A DNA stretch of 64,000 nucleotides from an uncultured Paracoccaceae bacterium (GCA_947488605.1 CANKZJ010000001.1:682001-746000), one strand, 5' to 3'. Counted from the stretch's first letter, positions 1 to 9,357 are shown. The notes: generated by a model from the sequence alone, not told the origin. Made by a program: numbers and translations.

Positions 1-262
1 TCGTGATATCCAGCCACTTTGCTTCTTCCAAGGTAATCACGTCTATTCCAACCTGACGCGCCAGCTTAGCGGTGCGGTTTGAGGTTGGCACACCTTTAAT
101 TTTTAGTCCGTTTTCCCGAACCATCTCGCCCAAGCATTGCACCAGCCAAGCCGCAGTAGAGCCCGTGCCAAGTCCGACTTTCATACCGGATTTCACGTAT
201 TCGCTGGCTTGCTTAGCGGCGACGAATTTCGCCTTGTCGATGAGGGACAATTCGCTGGACAT
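1..262 (-). CDS. rpiA: Ribose-5-phosphate isomerase A, N-terminal part
   Basis: The reverse strand from the ATG at 260-262 encodes about 87 residues that run off the left edge. RpiA interconverts ribose-5-phosphate and ribulose-5-phosphate in the cytosolic non-oxidative pentose phosphate pathway. Seen: an N-terminal helix (SSELSLIDKAKFVAAKQASE), then the phosphate-binding GLGTGSTAAW loop at residues 30-39, and the VPTSNRTAKLA stretch near 58-68, all RpiA signatures. The gene diverges from the GST gene across about 165 bases. Only the beginning is visible, so intactness cannot be judged. The plus-strand reading frame over the same bases is a shadow. Confidence 0.93.
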   Translation of the reverse strand, partial: MSSELSLIDKAKFVAAKQASEYVKSGMKVGLGTGSTAAWLVQCLGEMVRENGLKIKGVPTSNRTAKLARQVGIDVITLEEAKWLDIT

Positions 263-427
263 ATCTCGCACTCCGAAAATTGAGTTCAGCAGGCTTATAA
301 CTAGGTTTGCAACGGGGTGCGAGGCCCCAATTCAGCATATTTCATACATCGCGCACGCCCGCGCGATTCATGGTGAAAACGTCGCATTTGCTAGGGCGGT
401 AAACACCAATTGCGATAGCGTCTGATC

Positions 428-1114
428 ATGACAGCAATCATGCGCCTTCACTATGCCCCCGATAATGCCTCGCTTTGCGTGCGATTGGCCTTGGAAGAGC
501 TGGGTTTGACCTATCAAACACATCTGATTGACCGCGCCCAAGGTGAGCAGAAATCTGAAGCCTATCTTGCGCTGAACCCAAACGGGCTTATCCCAGTGTT
601 GGAAACGCCGCAGGGTCCAATGTTCGAGACCGCAGCAATCCTCATCTGGTTGTCGGACAAATACGGGACACTTCTACCGCCAGTTTCTGCGCCCGACCGT
701 ATGCATGCGGTCCAATGGATCATATGGCTGGCCAATACGCTGCACCCAACCTTGCGGATGATGTTTTACCCCGATCAATATACTAATGCTGATGAAGCCG
801 CGACACGTCGCAAGGCAGGCAAACGCCTGATCGCCCATTTCGATGTGTTGTCGCAGGCAAAGACGACCCCTTGGCTGGACGATGACACGCCCAGCGCCCA
901 TGGCTGCTACTTAGCTCCGATGCTGCGCTGGTCCGCTCTTTACGGTGGTGGTGCGGACTGGTTTGATCTGTCGCGCTGGCCGCGCCTGATGGATTTCACC
1001 AAACGGTTTGAGGCGCGCGATGTTGCCAAACGTATCGCAGTGGCCGAAGGTTTGGGCGCGACCCCATTTTCCGCGCCATCACCCTGTCATCCACCAGAAG
1101 GAACAGCCCTTTAG
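428..1114 (+). CDS. Glutathione S-transferase family protein
   Basis: A 228-residue cytosolic protein with an N-terminal thioredoxin-like domain (residues about 1-80) and a helical C-terminal domain. Seen: NPNGLIPVLE, with the cis-proline that closes the glutathione site, followed by FETAAILIWLSDKY, the ETAAI motif that binds the glutathione gamma-glutamyl group. Length is normal for bacterial GSTs. A second ATG lies four codons in, so the start may be at 440. The stop codon is followed directly by the sdaA start, so the two are probably co-transcribed. The substrate is unknown; GSTs of this type detoxify electrophiles or act in catabolic side reactions. Confidence 0.9.
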   Translation: MTAIMRLHYAPDNASLCVRLALEELGLTYQTHLIDRAQGEQKSEAYLALNPNGLIPVLETPQGPMFETAAILIWLSDKYGTLLPPVSAPDRMHAVQWIIWLANTLHPTLRMMFYPDQYTNADEAATRRKAGKRLIAHFDVLSQAKTTPWLDDDTPSAHGCYLAPMLRWSALYGGGADWFDLSRWPRLMDFTKRFEARDVAKRIAVAEGLGATPFSAPSPCHPPEGTAL

Positions 1115-2488
1115 ATGTTTTTATCCGTATTCGATATGTTCAAAGTCGGCGTAGGCCCTTCTTCTTCTCATACGATCGGGCCGATGGTTGCAGCCGCTCG
1201 TTTTCTGGATCACTTGCGCGCACAGCCCTTTGGTGTTGCTGGCTTGCAAGCGTCATTGCACGGCAGTCTGGCGTTCACCGGGGTGGGGCATGCGACGGAC
1301 CGGGCTGTTATCCTTGGGTTGGCCGGATTTCGGGCAGATCATTACGATGCAGACAAGGCGGAAGCGGAACTCGCGCGCATTGCGACCGATCACACGGTGT
1401 CGCCCGATGGTCTGGAGACGCTGAAATTCCATCCCAAAGATGACCTGATCTTTGACTACGGCCCCGCCCTGCCCGGCCATGCGAACGGGATGATTTTGCG
1501 CGGTACTGACGCCCAAGGCGACGTGATCACCCAAATCACTTACTATTCTATTGGCGGCGGGTTTGTCCTGACCGAGGCTGAGTTGAATGCCGGCAAAGAC
1601 AGCGACACAGGCGCACCTGTGCCTTTCCCCTTCCACTCCGCCCAAGAAATGCTGGATATGGCGAATATGTCCGGCAAGACCATTGCCGAAATGAAGCAAA
1701 CCAACGAGCTTTCTAGGATGCCCGGCGCCGACCTCGACAAAGGTCTGGACCGGATTTGGGAGGTGATGAACGACTGCATCACACGCGGATTGCAAACCGA
1801 TGGGATACTCCCCGGTGGGCTGTTCGTCCGCAGACGGGCAAAGGGCATCTATGACGCGTTGCAGGCAGAGCGCGGCATGAACCTGACTGCGCCACACACC
1901 ATCAACGACTTTATGTCGACCTACGCGATGGCCGTGAACGAAGAGAATGCTGCAGGTGGACAAGTCGTCACAGCACCGACAAACGGTGCGGCTGGTGTCA
2001 TCCCTGCCACGATCCGCTATTGGCTTGATCATGTGCCGGGCGCTGCGCAAAGCCGGGTACCAGAGTTCTTGCTGACGGCTGCGGCAATCGGCGGTTTGAT
2101 CAAATACAACGCATCAATCTCCGGGGCCGAATGTGGCTGCCAGGCTGAGGTCGGGAGTGCGGCAGCGATGGCTGCCGCTGGACTTGCCGCGGTTCTGGGC
2201 GGATCACCCGAACAAGTTGAAAATGCCGCAGAAATCGCGCTGGAACACCACCTTGGTATGACCTGCGATCCGGTCAAAGGACTGGTGCAGGTGCCGTGCA
2301 TCGAACGCAACGGGTTGGGTGCGATCAAAGCCGTTTCAGCGGCATCTCTGGCGATGCGCGGCGACGGCACGCACCTTGTATCATTGGACGTGGCGATTGA
2401 GACAATGCGCCAAACCGGCGCCGATATGAGCGAAAAATACAAAGAGACCGCATTGGGTGGCTTGGCCGTCAACGTCCCAAACTGCTAG
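1115..2488 (+). CDS. sdaA: L-serine ammonia-lyase (L-serine dehydratase)
   Basis: A 457-residue single-chain iron-sulfur L-serine dehydratase that converts L-serine to pyruvate and ammonia in the cytosol. Seen: the N-terminal beta domain opens with the phosphate-loop-like [10 protein letters not shown]. The alpha domain carries [12 protein letters not shown] (near residue 338), MTCDPVKG (near 383) and VPCIERNG (near 393), whose cysteines match the family's oxygen-sensitive [4Fe-4S] ligands. The start abuts the GST stop and an AGAAGGA lies about 12 bases upstream. Its 3' end overlaps the convergent soxG by 4 bases. Next to the sarcosine oxidase operon it fits a sarcosine-glycine-serine-pyruvate route; that link is inference. 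Confidence 0.95.
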   Translation: MFLSVFDMFKVGVGPSSSHTIGPMVAAARFLDHLRAQPFGVAGLQASLHGSLAFTGVGHATDRAVILGLAGFRADHYDADKAEAELARIATDHTVSPDGLETLKFHPKDDLIFDYGPALPGHANGMILRGTDAQGDVITQITYYSIGGGFVLTEAELNAGKDSDTGAPVPFPFHSAQEMLDMANMSGKTIAEMKQTNELSRMPGADLDKGLDRIWEVMNDCITRGLQTDGILPGGLFVRRRAKGIYDALQAERGMNLTAPHTINDFMSTYAMAVNEENAAGGQVVTAPTNGAAGVIPATIRYWLDHVPGAAQSRVPEFLLTAAAIGGLIKYNASISGAECGCQAEVGSAAAMAAAGLAAVLGGSPEQVENAAEIALEHHLGMTCDPVKGLVQVPCIERNGLGAIKAVSAASLAMRGDGTHLVSLDVAIETMRQTGADMSEKYKETALGGLAVNVPNC

Positions 2489-3009
2489 CCGCGCGCCGCA
2501 ACCCCACGCATCGCCACATCCAGATCGTGCACCAACGTCTGGGCCATAGATCGCATCACCATAATCTCGAACGTATTGGCGGCGGTCCGTGTGATGGTCA
2601 CTGACAAATGCCCCAGCATAGTCTTGGCAACATGGTTCTTTTTGAAAACAGTGGCACGCAGGTCAATCGGCACAAGGCGCGCCAGAACATCTTCAGAACC
2701 CGCACCGGAAATCGCAACAACAGCCCACGCATCACTTTGATCCGTCACGGCGGCCAACCCGTCCAGTGCAACGTCCCCCGCCACCATCCAAGTGCCGTGG
2801 CCGAACCACGTCACGCCGCCAATGCGGCGATTGAGGCCGGATAAAACGGCACCTACATGCGATTTTAGCTTTGCGGACACCGCCTTATTCTGGCCTGCAA
2901 ACGGTGCAACCGACATCAAACGATCTGGCAAAACTTCTGTCACTGCGATCTTCCCAAGTGATATTGGCAGAAGTCCTGCACAGGGCGTCAAAGCAATCAA
3001 TTTAGCCAC
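2485..3009 (-). CDS. soxG: Sarcosine oxidase gamma subunit
   Basis: The gamma subunit of heterotetrameric sarcosine oxidase, about 174 residues. I place the start at the GTG at 3007-3009: a strong AGGAGG lies 8 bases upstream, inside the end of soxA, and the product then begins MAKLIALTPCAGL. An open frame extends further upstream but lacks such a site. The gene overlaps soxA by 8 bases, so translation is probably coupled. It is last in the soxBDAG operon and overlaps the convergent sdaA stop. The sequence is weakly conserved, as is usual for this subunit, so identification leans on position and length. Confidence 0.88.
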   Translation of the reverse strand: MAKLIALTPCAGLLPISLGKIAVTEVLPDRLMSVAPFAGQNKAVSAKLKSHVGAVLSGLNRRIGGVTWFGHGTWMVAGDVALDGLAAVTDQSDAWAVVAISGAGSEDVLARLVPIDLRATVFKKNHVAKTMLGHLSVTITRTAANTFEIMVMRSMAQTLVHDLDVAMRGVAARG

Positions 3010-5908
3010 GGGCACGCCCTCCTGTTGGATCAAAGAAGACGGGATCACACACAACAACGGTCTCGGTCACATCGCGCAAATGATCGCGTAGTTTGATAAC
3101 TTCGCCGTGCCGCGCACGACCATTCTCCAAGAACGCCAGCGCAAGCTGGGTATCAAGCGTCGGTGAATAGCAAACCGATGTTGTATACCCTTGGCTGTTC
3201 ACCCGGGTTGCATCGGCATCCTTCTCAAACAAGTGCGCGCCAGCGGTCAAGGGGTGATCCGGCCCTTTAGCGCGCAAGCCAACCAACTGCTGCCGCCCTT
3301 CACCGATTAAACCGGGACGTGCTGCCGCTGCGTGTCCGATACAGTCCTTTTTCTGACTGACCATGCGGCCCATGCCAATATCAAAGGCGGTCGTGCGACC
3401 GTGGATTTCCGCATGTGTGATAAAGCCCTTCTCGATACGCAACACATTGAGAGCCTCCATGCCATAAGGGCCACCGCCCATGACCTCGGCTTGCGCGACC
3501 AACATCCGAAACAGGCTTTCGCCATAGCGGGACGGCACGGCGACCTCATAAGCGTGTTCGCCAGAAAATGAGATACGGAATAAACGCCCCGGCACACCGC
3601 CTACGTTGGCTTCGCCACATGCCATAAACGGCCAAGCCTCATCGGTAAGCTCTTGATCCAAAACGGTGTTAAGAAGTGCGCGGGCTTTGGGACCAGCAAC
3701 GGCAAACTGCGCCCATTGCTCTGTGACAGAGATGACATTTGCGTCCAGATCTGGGCGCAAAGCCTGCAGTACAAATTCCAGATGACGCATGACGAGACCT
3801 GCGGCAGCGGTCGTCGTCGTCATTACAAAGTGCTGCTCGCCCAGTCGCGCCGTTGTGCCGTCATCCAGCACATGCCCGTCCTCGCGCAACATAAGTCCAT
3901 AACGCACCTTACCGACTTTGAGGGTTGAAAAAGTGTTCGTGTAAACAAAGTCCAGTAGGGTCGCCGCATCAGGTCCTTGAATATCAATCTTGCCCAAAGT
4001 CGAGACATCGCAAACCCCGACAGCGTTGCGCACATAGCCCACTTCGCGGTCGCACGCCTCGCGCCACGTGGCCTCGTCCTTTTGCGGAAAGTAGCTGGGG
4101 CGATACCACAGGCCCGCCTCGATCATTGGTGCATCGCGACCAACACTTGCCTTATGAGAGGTGGTAAACCGTTCCGGCGCAAATCCTTTGCCCTGACTGC
4201 CAGCTCCCATCGCGGCGATTGATACGGGCACATATGGCGGGCGGAATGTCGTCGTGCCTGTCTCGGGAATACCGCGCCCTGTGGCATCGGCCAGCACGGC
4301 CAAGGCCACTACGTTAGATGATTTGCCCTGATCTGGCGCCATACCTTGGGTCGTGTAGCGTTTCATATGCTCGACCGAGCGGAAGTTTTCTTGAGCGGCC
4401 AGTTTGATGTCTTTGACATGCACGTCGTTTTGAAAATCAATCCATTGGCGGCCTTTGCCCGGCACCGCCCATAACGGCGAAATTGCGTAAGTGCGATCTT
4501 CGGCCTGCGGGACCTTCACTCTGGACTTGAACCCTAGATCCTTGGCAACATCAGCGGCAACCGCCGCCCCTTCCGCCAAACAATCCGCCGTGCTGAACGT
4601 GCCGTTGCAAGCACCCGCAGTGACCATGCCCGGAACATTTTCTGCGGAGGGCACAAAGGATGCGATGTCCGTGTTCCATGTGGGTCGCCCATTCATGTGA
4701 CAGGTCAAATGCACAGTCGGGTTCCAACCGCCTGACATCGCAAGACAGTCGGTCCGAATAACCCGCCTGCCCCCGTTGTAAGCGATCGTCACGCTTTCCA
4801 GCGCGTGGCGCCCTTTTGTGGCAACGACTTGGGCGCCCGTATAAATCGGGAAATCGCTGGTGATATCTGTATCATCGCGGCTGTCGATCAAGGCAGCCAC
4901 TTTGATACCGGCAGCCTGCAAATCTTGGGCCGTGCGATGCGCATCATCGTTATTGCCGAAAACCGCCACTGATTTGCCGGGTGCGACACCCCAACGGTTT
5001 ACATAGGCACGCACTGCGCTGGCCATCATTATGCCGGGACGGTCATTGTTGGGAAAAGCAATCGGACGCTCAAGCGCGCCCGCGGTCAGGATCGCGCGTT
5101 TGGCAACGATCCGCCAAAAACACTCAAGCGGCTTGCCAGCGGCACGGTCCCCCGCGATCCGCTCAAGCGCGGCATATGTCCCTTGATCATAAGCGCCCGT
5201 CACTGTGGTCCGGGTCATCATGCGCACATTCTTGAGGTTGGCTAGCTCTTGTATCGCGGCAGCAACCCATGCTGTCGCAGGCTTGCCATCAATCTCTTCG
5301 CGTTCGCGCAACAAACGACCACCCATGGCCGTATCTTCATCAGCAAGGATCACGTCCGCACCAGCGCGCCCAGCCGTCAGCGCCGCCATTAACCCCGCAG
5401 GCCCTGCACCGATGACCAGCACATCACAAAAGGCGAAGGCTTTTTCATAATCATCGGGATTGGTTTCACCACTCAGCGCACCGAGGCCCGCCGCACGGCG
5501 GATTACCGGCTCGTAAACTTTTTCCCAAAAACTACGCGGCCACATGAATGTTTTGTAGTAGAAACCCGCCGCCAGAAATCGCGAAAACAAATCATTTATC
5601 GCCAGCATGTCATAGCGCAGCGATGGCCAAGCGTTTTGGCTGAATACTTCCAGCCCTTCAGAAACTTCCAAAGTCGTCGCACGCAGGTTCGGTTCAGTTT
5701 GCGCGCCCCGCCCGACCGTGACCAAGGCATTTTGTTCCTCAGAGCCCGCCGACATAACGCCACGCGGGCGGTGATACTTAAATGACCGCGCAACCAGTTT
5801 GATGCCGTTTGCCATGAGTGCTGCTGCAACCGGTTCGCCCGGCACACCCTTCAGCTTGCGACCGTCAAAGGTGAAAGTAACGGTCTGCTCAGGTTGCTCC
5901 AGCCTCAT
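3002..5908 (-). CDS. soxA: Sarcosine oxidase alpha subunit
   Basis: The 968-residue large subunit of the heterotetrameric enzyme that demethylates sarcosine to glycine, passing the methyl group to tetrahydrofolate or releasing formaldehyde, with H2O2 as co-product. Seen, in order: an N-terminal (2Fe-2S)-like fold segment (TFDGRKLKGVPGEPVAAAL), a Rossmann motif VIGAGPAGLMAA near residue 165, a pyridine-nucleotide-oxidoreductase middle region, and a C-terminal GcvT/aminomethyltransferase-like domain from about residue 600 (VGVCDVSTLGKIDIQGPDAA) that forms the folate site. Full length for the family. It overlaps soxD by 4 bases and soxG by 8. Confidence 0.96.
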   Translation of the reverse strand: MRLEQPEQTVTFTFDGRKLKGVPGEPVAAALMANGIKLVARSFKYHRPRGVMSAGSEEQNALVTVGRGAQTEPNLRATTLEVSEGLEVFSQNAWPSLRYDMLAINDLFSRFLAAGFYYKTFMWPRSFWEKVYEPVIRRAAGLGALSGETNPDDYEKAFAFCDVLVIGAGPAGLMAALTAGRAGADVILADEDTAMGGRLLREREEIDGKPATAWVAAAIQELANLKNVRMMTRTTVTGAYDQGTYAALERIAGDRAAGKPLECFWRIVAKRAILTAGALERPIAFPNNDRPGIMMASAVRAYVNRWGVAPGKSVAVFGNNDDAHRTAQDLQAAGIKVAALIDSRDDTDITSDFPIYTGAQVVATKGRHALESVTIAYNGGRRVIRTDCLAMSGGWNPTVHLTCHMNGRPTWNTDIASFVPSAENVPGMVTAGACNGTFSTADCLAEGAAVAADVAKDLGFKSRVKVPQAEDRTYAISPLWAVPGKGRQWIDFQNDVHVKDIKLAAQENFRSVEHMKRYTTQGMAPDQGKSSNVVALAVLADATGRGIPETGTTTFRPPYVPVSIAAMGAGSQGKGFAPERFTTSHKASVGRDAPMIEAGLWYRPSYFPQKDEATWREACDREVGYVRNAVGVCDVSTLGKIDIQGPDAATLLDFVYTNTFSTLKVGKVRYGLMLREDGHVLDDGTTARLGEQHFVMTTTTAAAGLVMRHLEFVLQALRPDLDANVISVTEQWAQFAVAGPKARALLNTVLDQELTDEAWPFMACGEANVGGVPGRLFRISFSGEHAYEVAVPSRYGESLFRMLVAQAEVMGGGPYGMEALNVLRIEKGFITHAEIHGRTTAFDIGMGRMVSQKKDCIGHAAAARPGLIGEGRQQLVGLRAKGPDHPLTAGAHLFEKDADATRVNSQGYTTSVCYSPTLDTQLALAFLENGRARHGEVIKLRDHLRDVTETVVVCDPVFFDPTGGRARG

Positions 5909-6168
5909 CGCTTTACCTTCTCGGCCAAAACGGCCTTATGGACCGCGTGCGTTACAGTATTGCGGTCCACCACTAGCCAAGCCCCACAGCCTGCCTCGTG
6001 GAACCAAAGATCTTTTGTATCACCTGCCGGATTGCCCCGATTGTGCAAATAGTCGTCCCAAACGCTCAATCCTGCATCTTGGCTTGGGCGGTCCAAGGCC
6101 AAAGCATCGCCTTGATAGTAAAACTCGCGCCGGTCACGCTCACCGCAATTGGGGCATGTTATGCGCAT
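5905..6168 (-). CDS. soxD: Sarcosine oxidase delta subunit
   Basis: An 87-residue subunit that binds zinc in the heterotetramer. Seen: CPNCG at residues 5-9 and WFHEAGCGAW with His57 and Cys61, giving the CxxC...HxxxC set that coordinates zinc in the known structures. Length matches the family (about 90-100 residues). The stop overlaps the soxA start by 4 bases; soxB lies 53 bases upstream. The order B-D-A-G is the standard operon order. Confidence 0.95.
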   Translation of the reverse strand: MRITCPNCGERDRREFYYQGDALALDRPSQDAGLSVWDDYLHNRGNPAGDTKDLWFHEAGCGAWLVVDRNTVTHAVHKAVLAEKVKR

Positions 6169-6221
6169 AGGTTGCTCTTCTCATCATCTTGCCAAAAATA
6201 CTCAAAACGCATCACGTGCCC

Positions 6222-7475
6222 CTAGTGCAAATTGTGCTGAGAGCCGGTGCCCTCTTCATCCATCAGGCCAACGCCAGAGCGAAAGCGATCCAATCGGAAC
6301 TGCGCAGCCGCTTCAAAGTGGTTCCCGGTTGCCATCAAATGGGCAAAACTGAACCCCGAAGCAGGCACCGCTTTGAACCCGCCATAGCACCAGCCGCAAT
6401 CAATAAAGAGCCCCTCTGTCGGTGTCTTGTCGATGATCGGCGATCCATCGGGTGTCATGTCCATTATGCCGCCCCAAGACCGCAGCACCTTTGCTTTGCC
6501 AATCATTGGCATCAGCGTCATTGCCGCGTCCATGACATGCTCTTTCATCGGCAAGTTGCCGCGCGCAGCATAAGACGTGTAAAAATCAATATCCCCACCA
6601 AAGACCAAACCGCCTTTGTCAGACTGACTAATATAGAAGTGCCCCATGCCAAAACTGACAACGTGGTCAATGATTGGCTTGAGGCCCTCGGTGACAAATG
6701 CTTGCAATACATGGCTTTCAATCGGCAGACGCATGCCCGCCATCGCAGCAACCTGACCCGATCTGCCAGCCACGACAATGCCCACTTTCTTAGCTTTGAT
6801 GGCGCCGCGTGTTGTCTGCACGCCTTTGACAACGCCACCTTCGATATCGATACCCGTCACTTCGCAATTCTGGATGATATCCACACCGCGCTGATCCGCA
6901 CCCCGTGCATACCCCCAAGCCACCGCATCATGCCGGGCAGACCCACCTCGGGGATGGTAAAGACCGCCATAAATAGGGAAGCGCACGTTATCAAAATCAA
7001 GGTAGGGAAGATATTCGCGCACGCCTTCACGGTCGAGCAAGATCGCATCATCACCTTGATTAATCATCGCATTACCGCGGCGCGCAAAGGCATCGCGTTG
7101 GCCGTCTGAATGGAACAAATTGATCAACCCACGCTGCGAATGCATGACGTTGTAGTTTAAGTCTTGCTCCATTCCCTCCCACATTTTGAGCGAATGCGAA
7201 TAGAACTCAGAGTTGCCCGGTAAGAAGTAATTTGCGCGAACAATCGTTGTGTTTCGCCCGATATTGCCACCGCCGATATAGCCCTTTTCGAGCACGGCAA
7301 TATTGGTCATCCCATGCTCTTTGGCGAGGTAGAATGCAGTCGAGAGCCCATGACCACCGCCACCAATGATAATGGCATCATACTCCGCTTTTGGTTCTGG
7401 ATCGCGCCAAACTGGTTTCCAGCCTTTTTGGCCGAACAAGCCTTCTTTGATCACCTGAAAGCCAGAGTATCCCAT
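6222..7475 (-). CDS. soxB: Sarcosine oxidase beta subunit
   Basis: A 417-residue flavoprotein subunit of the DAO/glycine oxidase family that carries the sarcosine-oxidising site. I chose the ATG at 7473-7475 (product MGYSGFQVIKEGLFG...): it follows an AGAGGGA at good spacing and gives the normal family length, while the longer frame adds 12 residues without a better ribosome site. Seen: the FAD-binding AIIIGGGGHGLSTAFYLA near residue 35 and GGSARHDAVAWGYARG near 170, the region where the FMN-bearing histidine lies in characterised enzymes. It is first in the soxBDAG operon, and the long upstream region probably holds its control. Confidence 0.96.
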   Translation of the reverse strand: MGYSGFQVIKEGLFGQKGWKPVWRDPEPKAEYDAIIIGGGGHGLSTAFYLAKEHGMTNIAVLEKGYIGGGNIGRNTTIVRANYFLPGNSEFYSHSLKMWEGMEQDLNYNVMHSQRGLINLFHSDGQRDAFARRGNAMINQGDDAILLDREGVREYLPYLDFDNVRFPIYGGLYHPRGGSARHDAVAWGYARGADQRGVDIIQNCEVTGIDIEGGVVKGVQTTRGAIKAKKVGIVVAGRSGQVAAMAGMRLPIESHVLQAFVTEGLKPIIDHVVSFGMGHFYISQSDKGGLVFGGDIDFYTSYAARGNLPMKEHVMDAAMTLMPMIGKAKVLRSWGGIMDMTPDGSPIIDKTPTEGLFIDCGWCYGGFKAVPASGFSFAHLMATGNHFEAAAQFRLDRFRSGVGLMDEEGTGSQHNLH

Positions 7476-7643
7476 GCATCGTCCCTCTTGATCCGAAAAT
7501 GATCCTAGCAAGGCCGGCTTTGCTTTGCATGCGCTCTTTTCGACATCGACGCGACAACTGGCGACTAAAATCCGCTACGGTTTTCAAGTCAGATACTTTT
7601 GACATCGATGATTTGCGGCCAGAACAAGCGATTCTCCGCCCAT

Positions 7644-7667
7644 TTTGGTGTGCATTTGCATACAAAA
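7644..7667. promoter_or_regulatory. Near-palindrome upstream of soxB, possible operator
   Basis: TTTGGTGTGCATTTGCATACAAA forms an imperfect dyad around a central TT, with about 9 of 11 half-site positions matching. It lies about 170 bases upstream of the soxB start. Shape and position suit a dimeric repressor or activator, but no specific regulator can be named. Confidence 0.3.
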
Positions 7668-7798
7668 TCGAGCGATAACATGATGAAAAATATACTGATT
7701 CGGGCAAATTGGGGCGGCGCAGACGCACCGATTTCAACATTCCCGCCTAGAAAACCACCAATTAGCTCTGATTTGGCCGTGTTTTGTTGCCAATACTT

Positions 7799-7829
7799 GA
7801 ACAGTGCGGTTTTCTCCTCGACACTGTTC
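7799..7829. repeat. Inverted repeat GAACAGTG...CACTGTTC
   Basis: A perfect 8-base inverted repeat separated by 15 bases, in the middle of the soxB/TadE intergenic region. It has no T-run, so a terminator is unlikely. It could be a paired operator or the stem of a transcribed hairpin. Confidence 0.4.
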
Positions 7830-8133
7830 TTACTGATTTTGGGTGCACATAATCTTTGCGGCGCAATGTCTAATTTTTGCCACAGCAACATAGTTTATAT
7901 GATAGCGAGTGTGCTAATGATGATCGATCAACGCAGATTTACTTCTGCACCATAAAGTGGCTTTGGTTTACGCTATGGGTAAATGTTGAAGCCAAAGTAA
8001 CGAGATGAGTGAATTCTGGCGACCAATGCGCCGGGAATCGTGTGAGGACGATTTCAGCATATCCGCTGAAACAAGCACAGAATGTTAAGAAGGGTTGAGG
8101 CGCCTGAATGCCTTGATGGAGCGAACGGCTAAT

Positions 8134-8718
8134 ATGAAAAACCTAATTCAACAATTTGTCGGTGATGAGCGCGGGACAGCGTCCTTGGAATTTGTCCTAG
8201 TGTTCCCGGTATTCTTCACTTTTGTGCTGATGACATATGAAAGCGGGATCCTGTCTGCCCGCCACGTCATGTTGGAACACGGTGTGGATCGAACAGTCCG
8301 TGCTGTGCGGACAGGCAATATCTTGGTACCGCAGCCTCCCGGTGCACCATTGTCTGATCGTGATCTTTTGCGTCAAGAAATTTGCGATACTTCGCGCATC
8401 CTGCCCGATTGTATGAATCAGCTGGAAATAGAATTATTATGGCGTGATCCATTGAATTGGGTCGCAGTACCAGACGATTTCCGTTGCATTGACCGAGGCG
8501 AAGTTGTGCAAGATGCCGTTGAGGTTGGCGGTACTGCAAACAACCGCCTTATGTTCTTGCGTGCCTGCATTCGTATCAACCCGTTCCTGCCAACATCTGG
8601 TCTTGGGAAGGCCATTGTGGACAAAAACTCAAGCGACGCAGCCGGCGGTTCTTATGCGCTGACAGCCGTTGGTGCCTTTGTAGTGGAACCCTTCCGCGCC
8701 GTAAGCGAGGATGACTAA
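8134..8718 (+). CDS. TadE-like pseudopilin / pilus assembly protein
   Basis: A secreted or inner-membrane minor pilin-like protein of about 194 residues. Seen: a short basic N-terminus ending in DERG, then TASLEFVLVFPVFFTFVLM, the Glu-containing hydrophobic helix typical of TadE/TadG proteins, then MLEHGVDRTVRAVR and a Cys-containing periplasmic part. I prefer the ATG at 8134 (MKNLIQQF); ATG 8116 and TTG 8095 are in frame upstream without clearly better ribosome sites. It is followed 3 bases later by a second TadE-like gene. No tad ATPase, secretin or prepilin peptidase genes are nearby, so this is an orphan pseudopilin pair. Confidence 0.82.
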   Translation: MKNLIQQFVGDERGTASLEFVLVFPVFFTFVLMTYESGILSARHVMLEHGVDRTVRAVRTGNILVPQPPGAPLSDRDLLRQEICDTSRILPDCMNQLEIELLWRDPLNWVAVPDDFRCIDRGEVVQDAVEVGGTANNRLMFLRACIRINPFLPTSGLGKAIVDKNSSDAAGGSYALTAVGAFVVEPFRAVSEDD

Positions 8719-8721
8719 GCA

Positions 8722-9357
8722 ATGTTGAACCAATGCAAAGCACGGCTCGCAGCATTCAAGAGAGACGAACAAGGCTCAATGGCAATCGAGTTGCTGATTG
8801 TGACGCCTATCCTTGTTTGGGTCTTGCTTGCCACATTCGTGTATTTCGATGTCTTCCGCGTTGAAGCGACTTCAAATAAAGCGGCTATTACAATCTCAGA
8901 GATGTTTAGCCGCGAAGAAGTACCACTCACAGACGCATACATCGATTCGGCATTGTCAGTTCTGCAGACTCTGACTTACGAAGAAGATGCGCCGGATTTA
9001 CGTGTGACTGTGTACTACTTTGACGATGATGACAGCACTTACAAAGTCGTTTGGTCAGAGAACCGTGGCTTTGGCCCTGAATTGACTGACAGTGACCTGA
9101 CCGAGTTGAACAACAAAGGTCTTCTGCCGCAATTAAACGGGGCCGATGACGCAATTCTCGTTGAAACACGCGTGGAATATGACGCGCCGTTCTCACTTGG
9201 GTTTGGTGATTTTGATGCGCTCGACTTACAGGATGTGACGTTTGAAACGTTTATTGTCATCCGGCCGCGTCCAGGAAATCTTTGCTTTGACGAAGATCCC
9301 GCAGATGACGATGAAGGCTTGTTATGTCACCCTGACGTCACGACTGGAACGACGTAA
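8722..9357 (+). CDS. TadE/TadG-like pseudopilin
   Basis: A 211-residue partner of the preceding gene. Seen: a basic lead KRDEQG, then SMAIELLIVTPILVWVLLATF, the TadE-type transmembrane helix with its conserved Glu, then an acidic extracytoplasmic part rich in Asp (YYFDDDDSTYKV, EDPADDDEG). It starts 3 bases after the first TadE-like stop, so they form one unit. Its last 20 bases overlap the convergent membrane-protein gene. Role inferred: minor pilins of a Flp/Tad apparatus encoded elsewhere. Confidence 0.8.
   Translation: MLNQCKARLAAFKRDEQGSMAIELLIVTPILVWVLLATFVYFDVFRVEATSNKAAITISEMFSREEVPLTDAYIDSALSVLQTLTYEEDAPDLRVTVYYFDDDDSTYKVVWSENRGFGPELTDSDLTELNNKGLLPQLNGADDAILVETRVEYDAPFSLGFGDFDALDLQDVTFETFIVIRPRPGNLCFDEDPADDDEGLLCHPDVTTGTT

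Larger units (their letters stand above)
7476..8133. other. 658-base divergent intergenic region
   Basis: No convincing gene on either strand; the frames here lack ribosome sites and family resemblance. The region is AT-richer than its flanks and must hold the promoters of soxB (leftward) and of the TadE-like pair (rightward). Two symmetrical elements are listed separately (7644-7667 and 7799-7829). The left part could form the soxB leader; I do not recognise a known riboswitch in it. Confidence 0.6.

Noticed and set aside
72..425. Plus-strand open frame over rpiA
   Set aside because: It is antisense to the clear RpiA protein on the minus strand and lacks any family resemblance.
1253..2050. 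265-codon frame antisense to sdaA
   Set aside because: Shadow of a strongly conserved gene; composition is typical of a complementary frame.
6189..7109. 306-codon plus frame opposite soxB
   Set aside because: Antisense shadow; soxB motifs are unmistakable on the other strand.
7476..7700. Glycine or SAM riboswitch in the soxB leader
   Set aside because: No conserved riboswitch core could be recognised.
7599..7955. 118-codon plus frame in the soxB intergenic region
   Set aside because: Low-quality composition, no ribosome site; likely noncoding.
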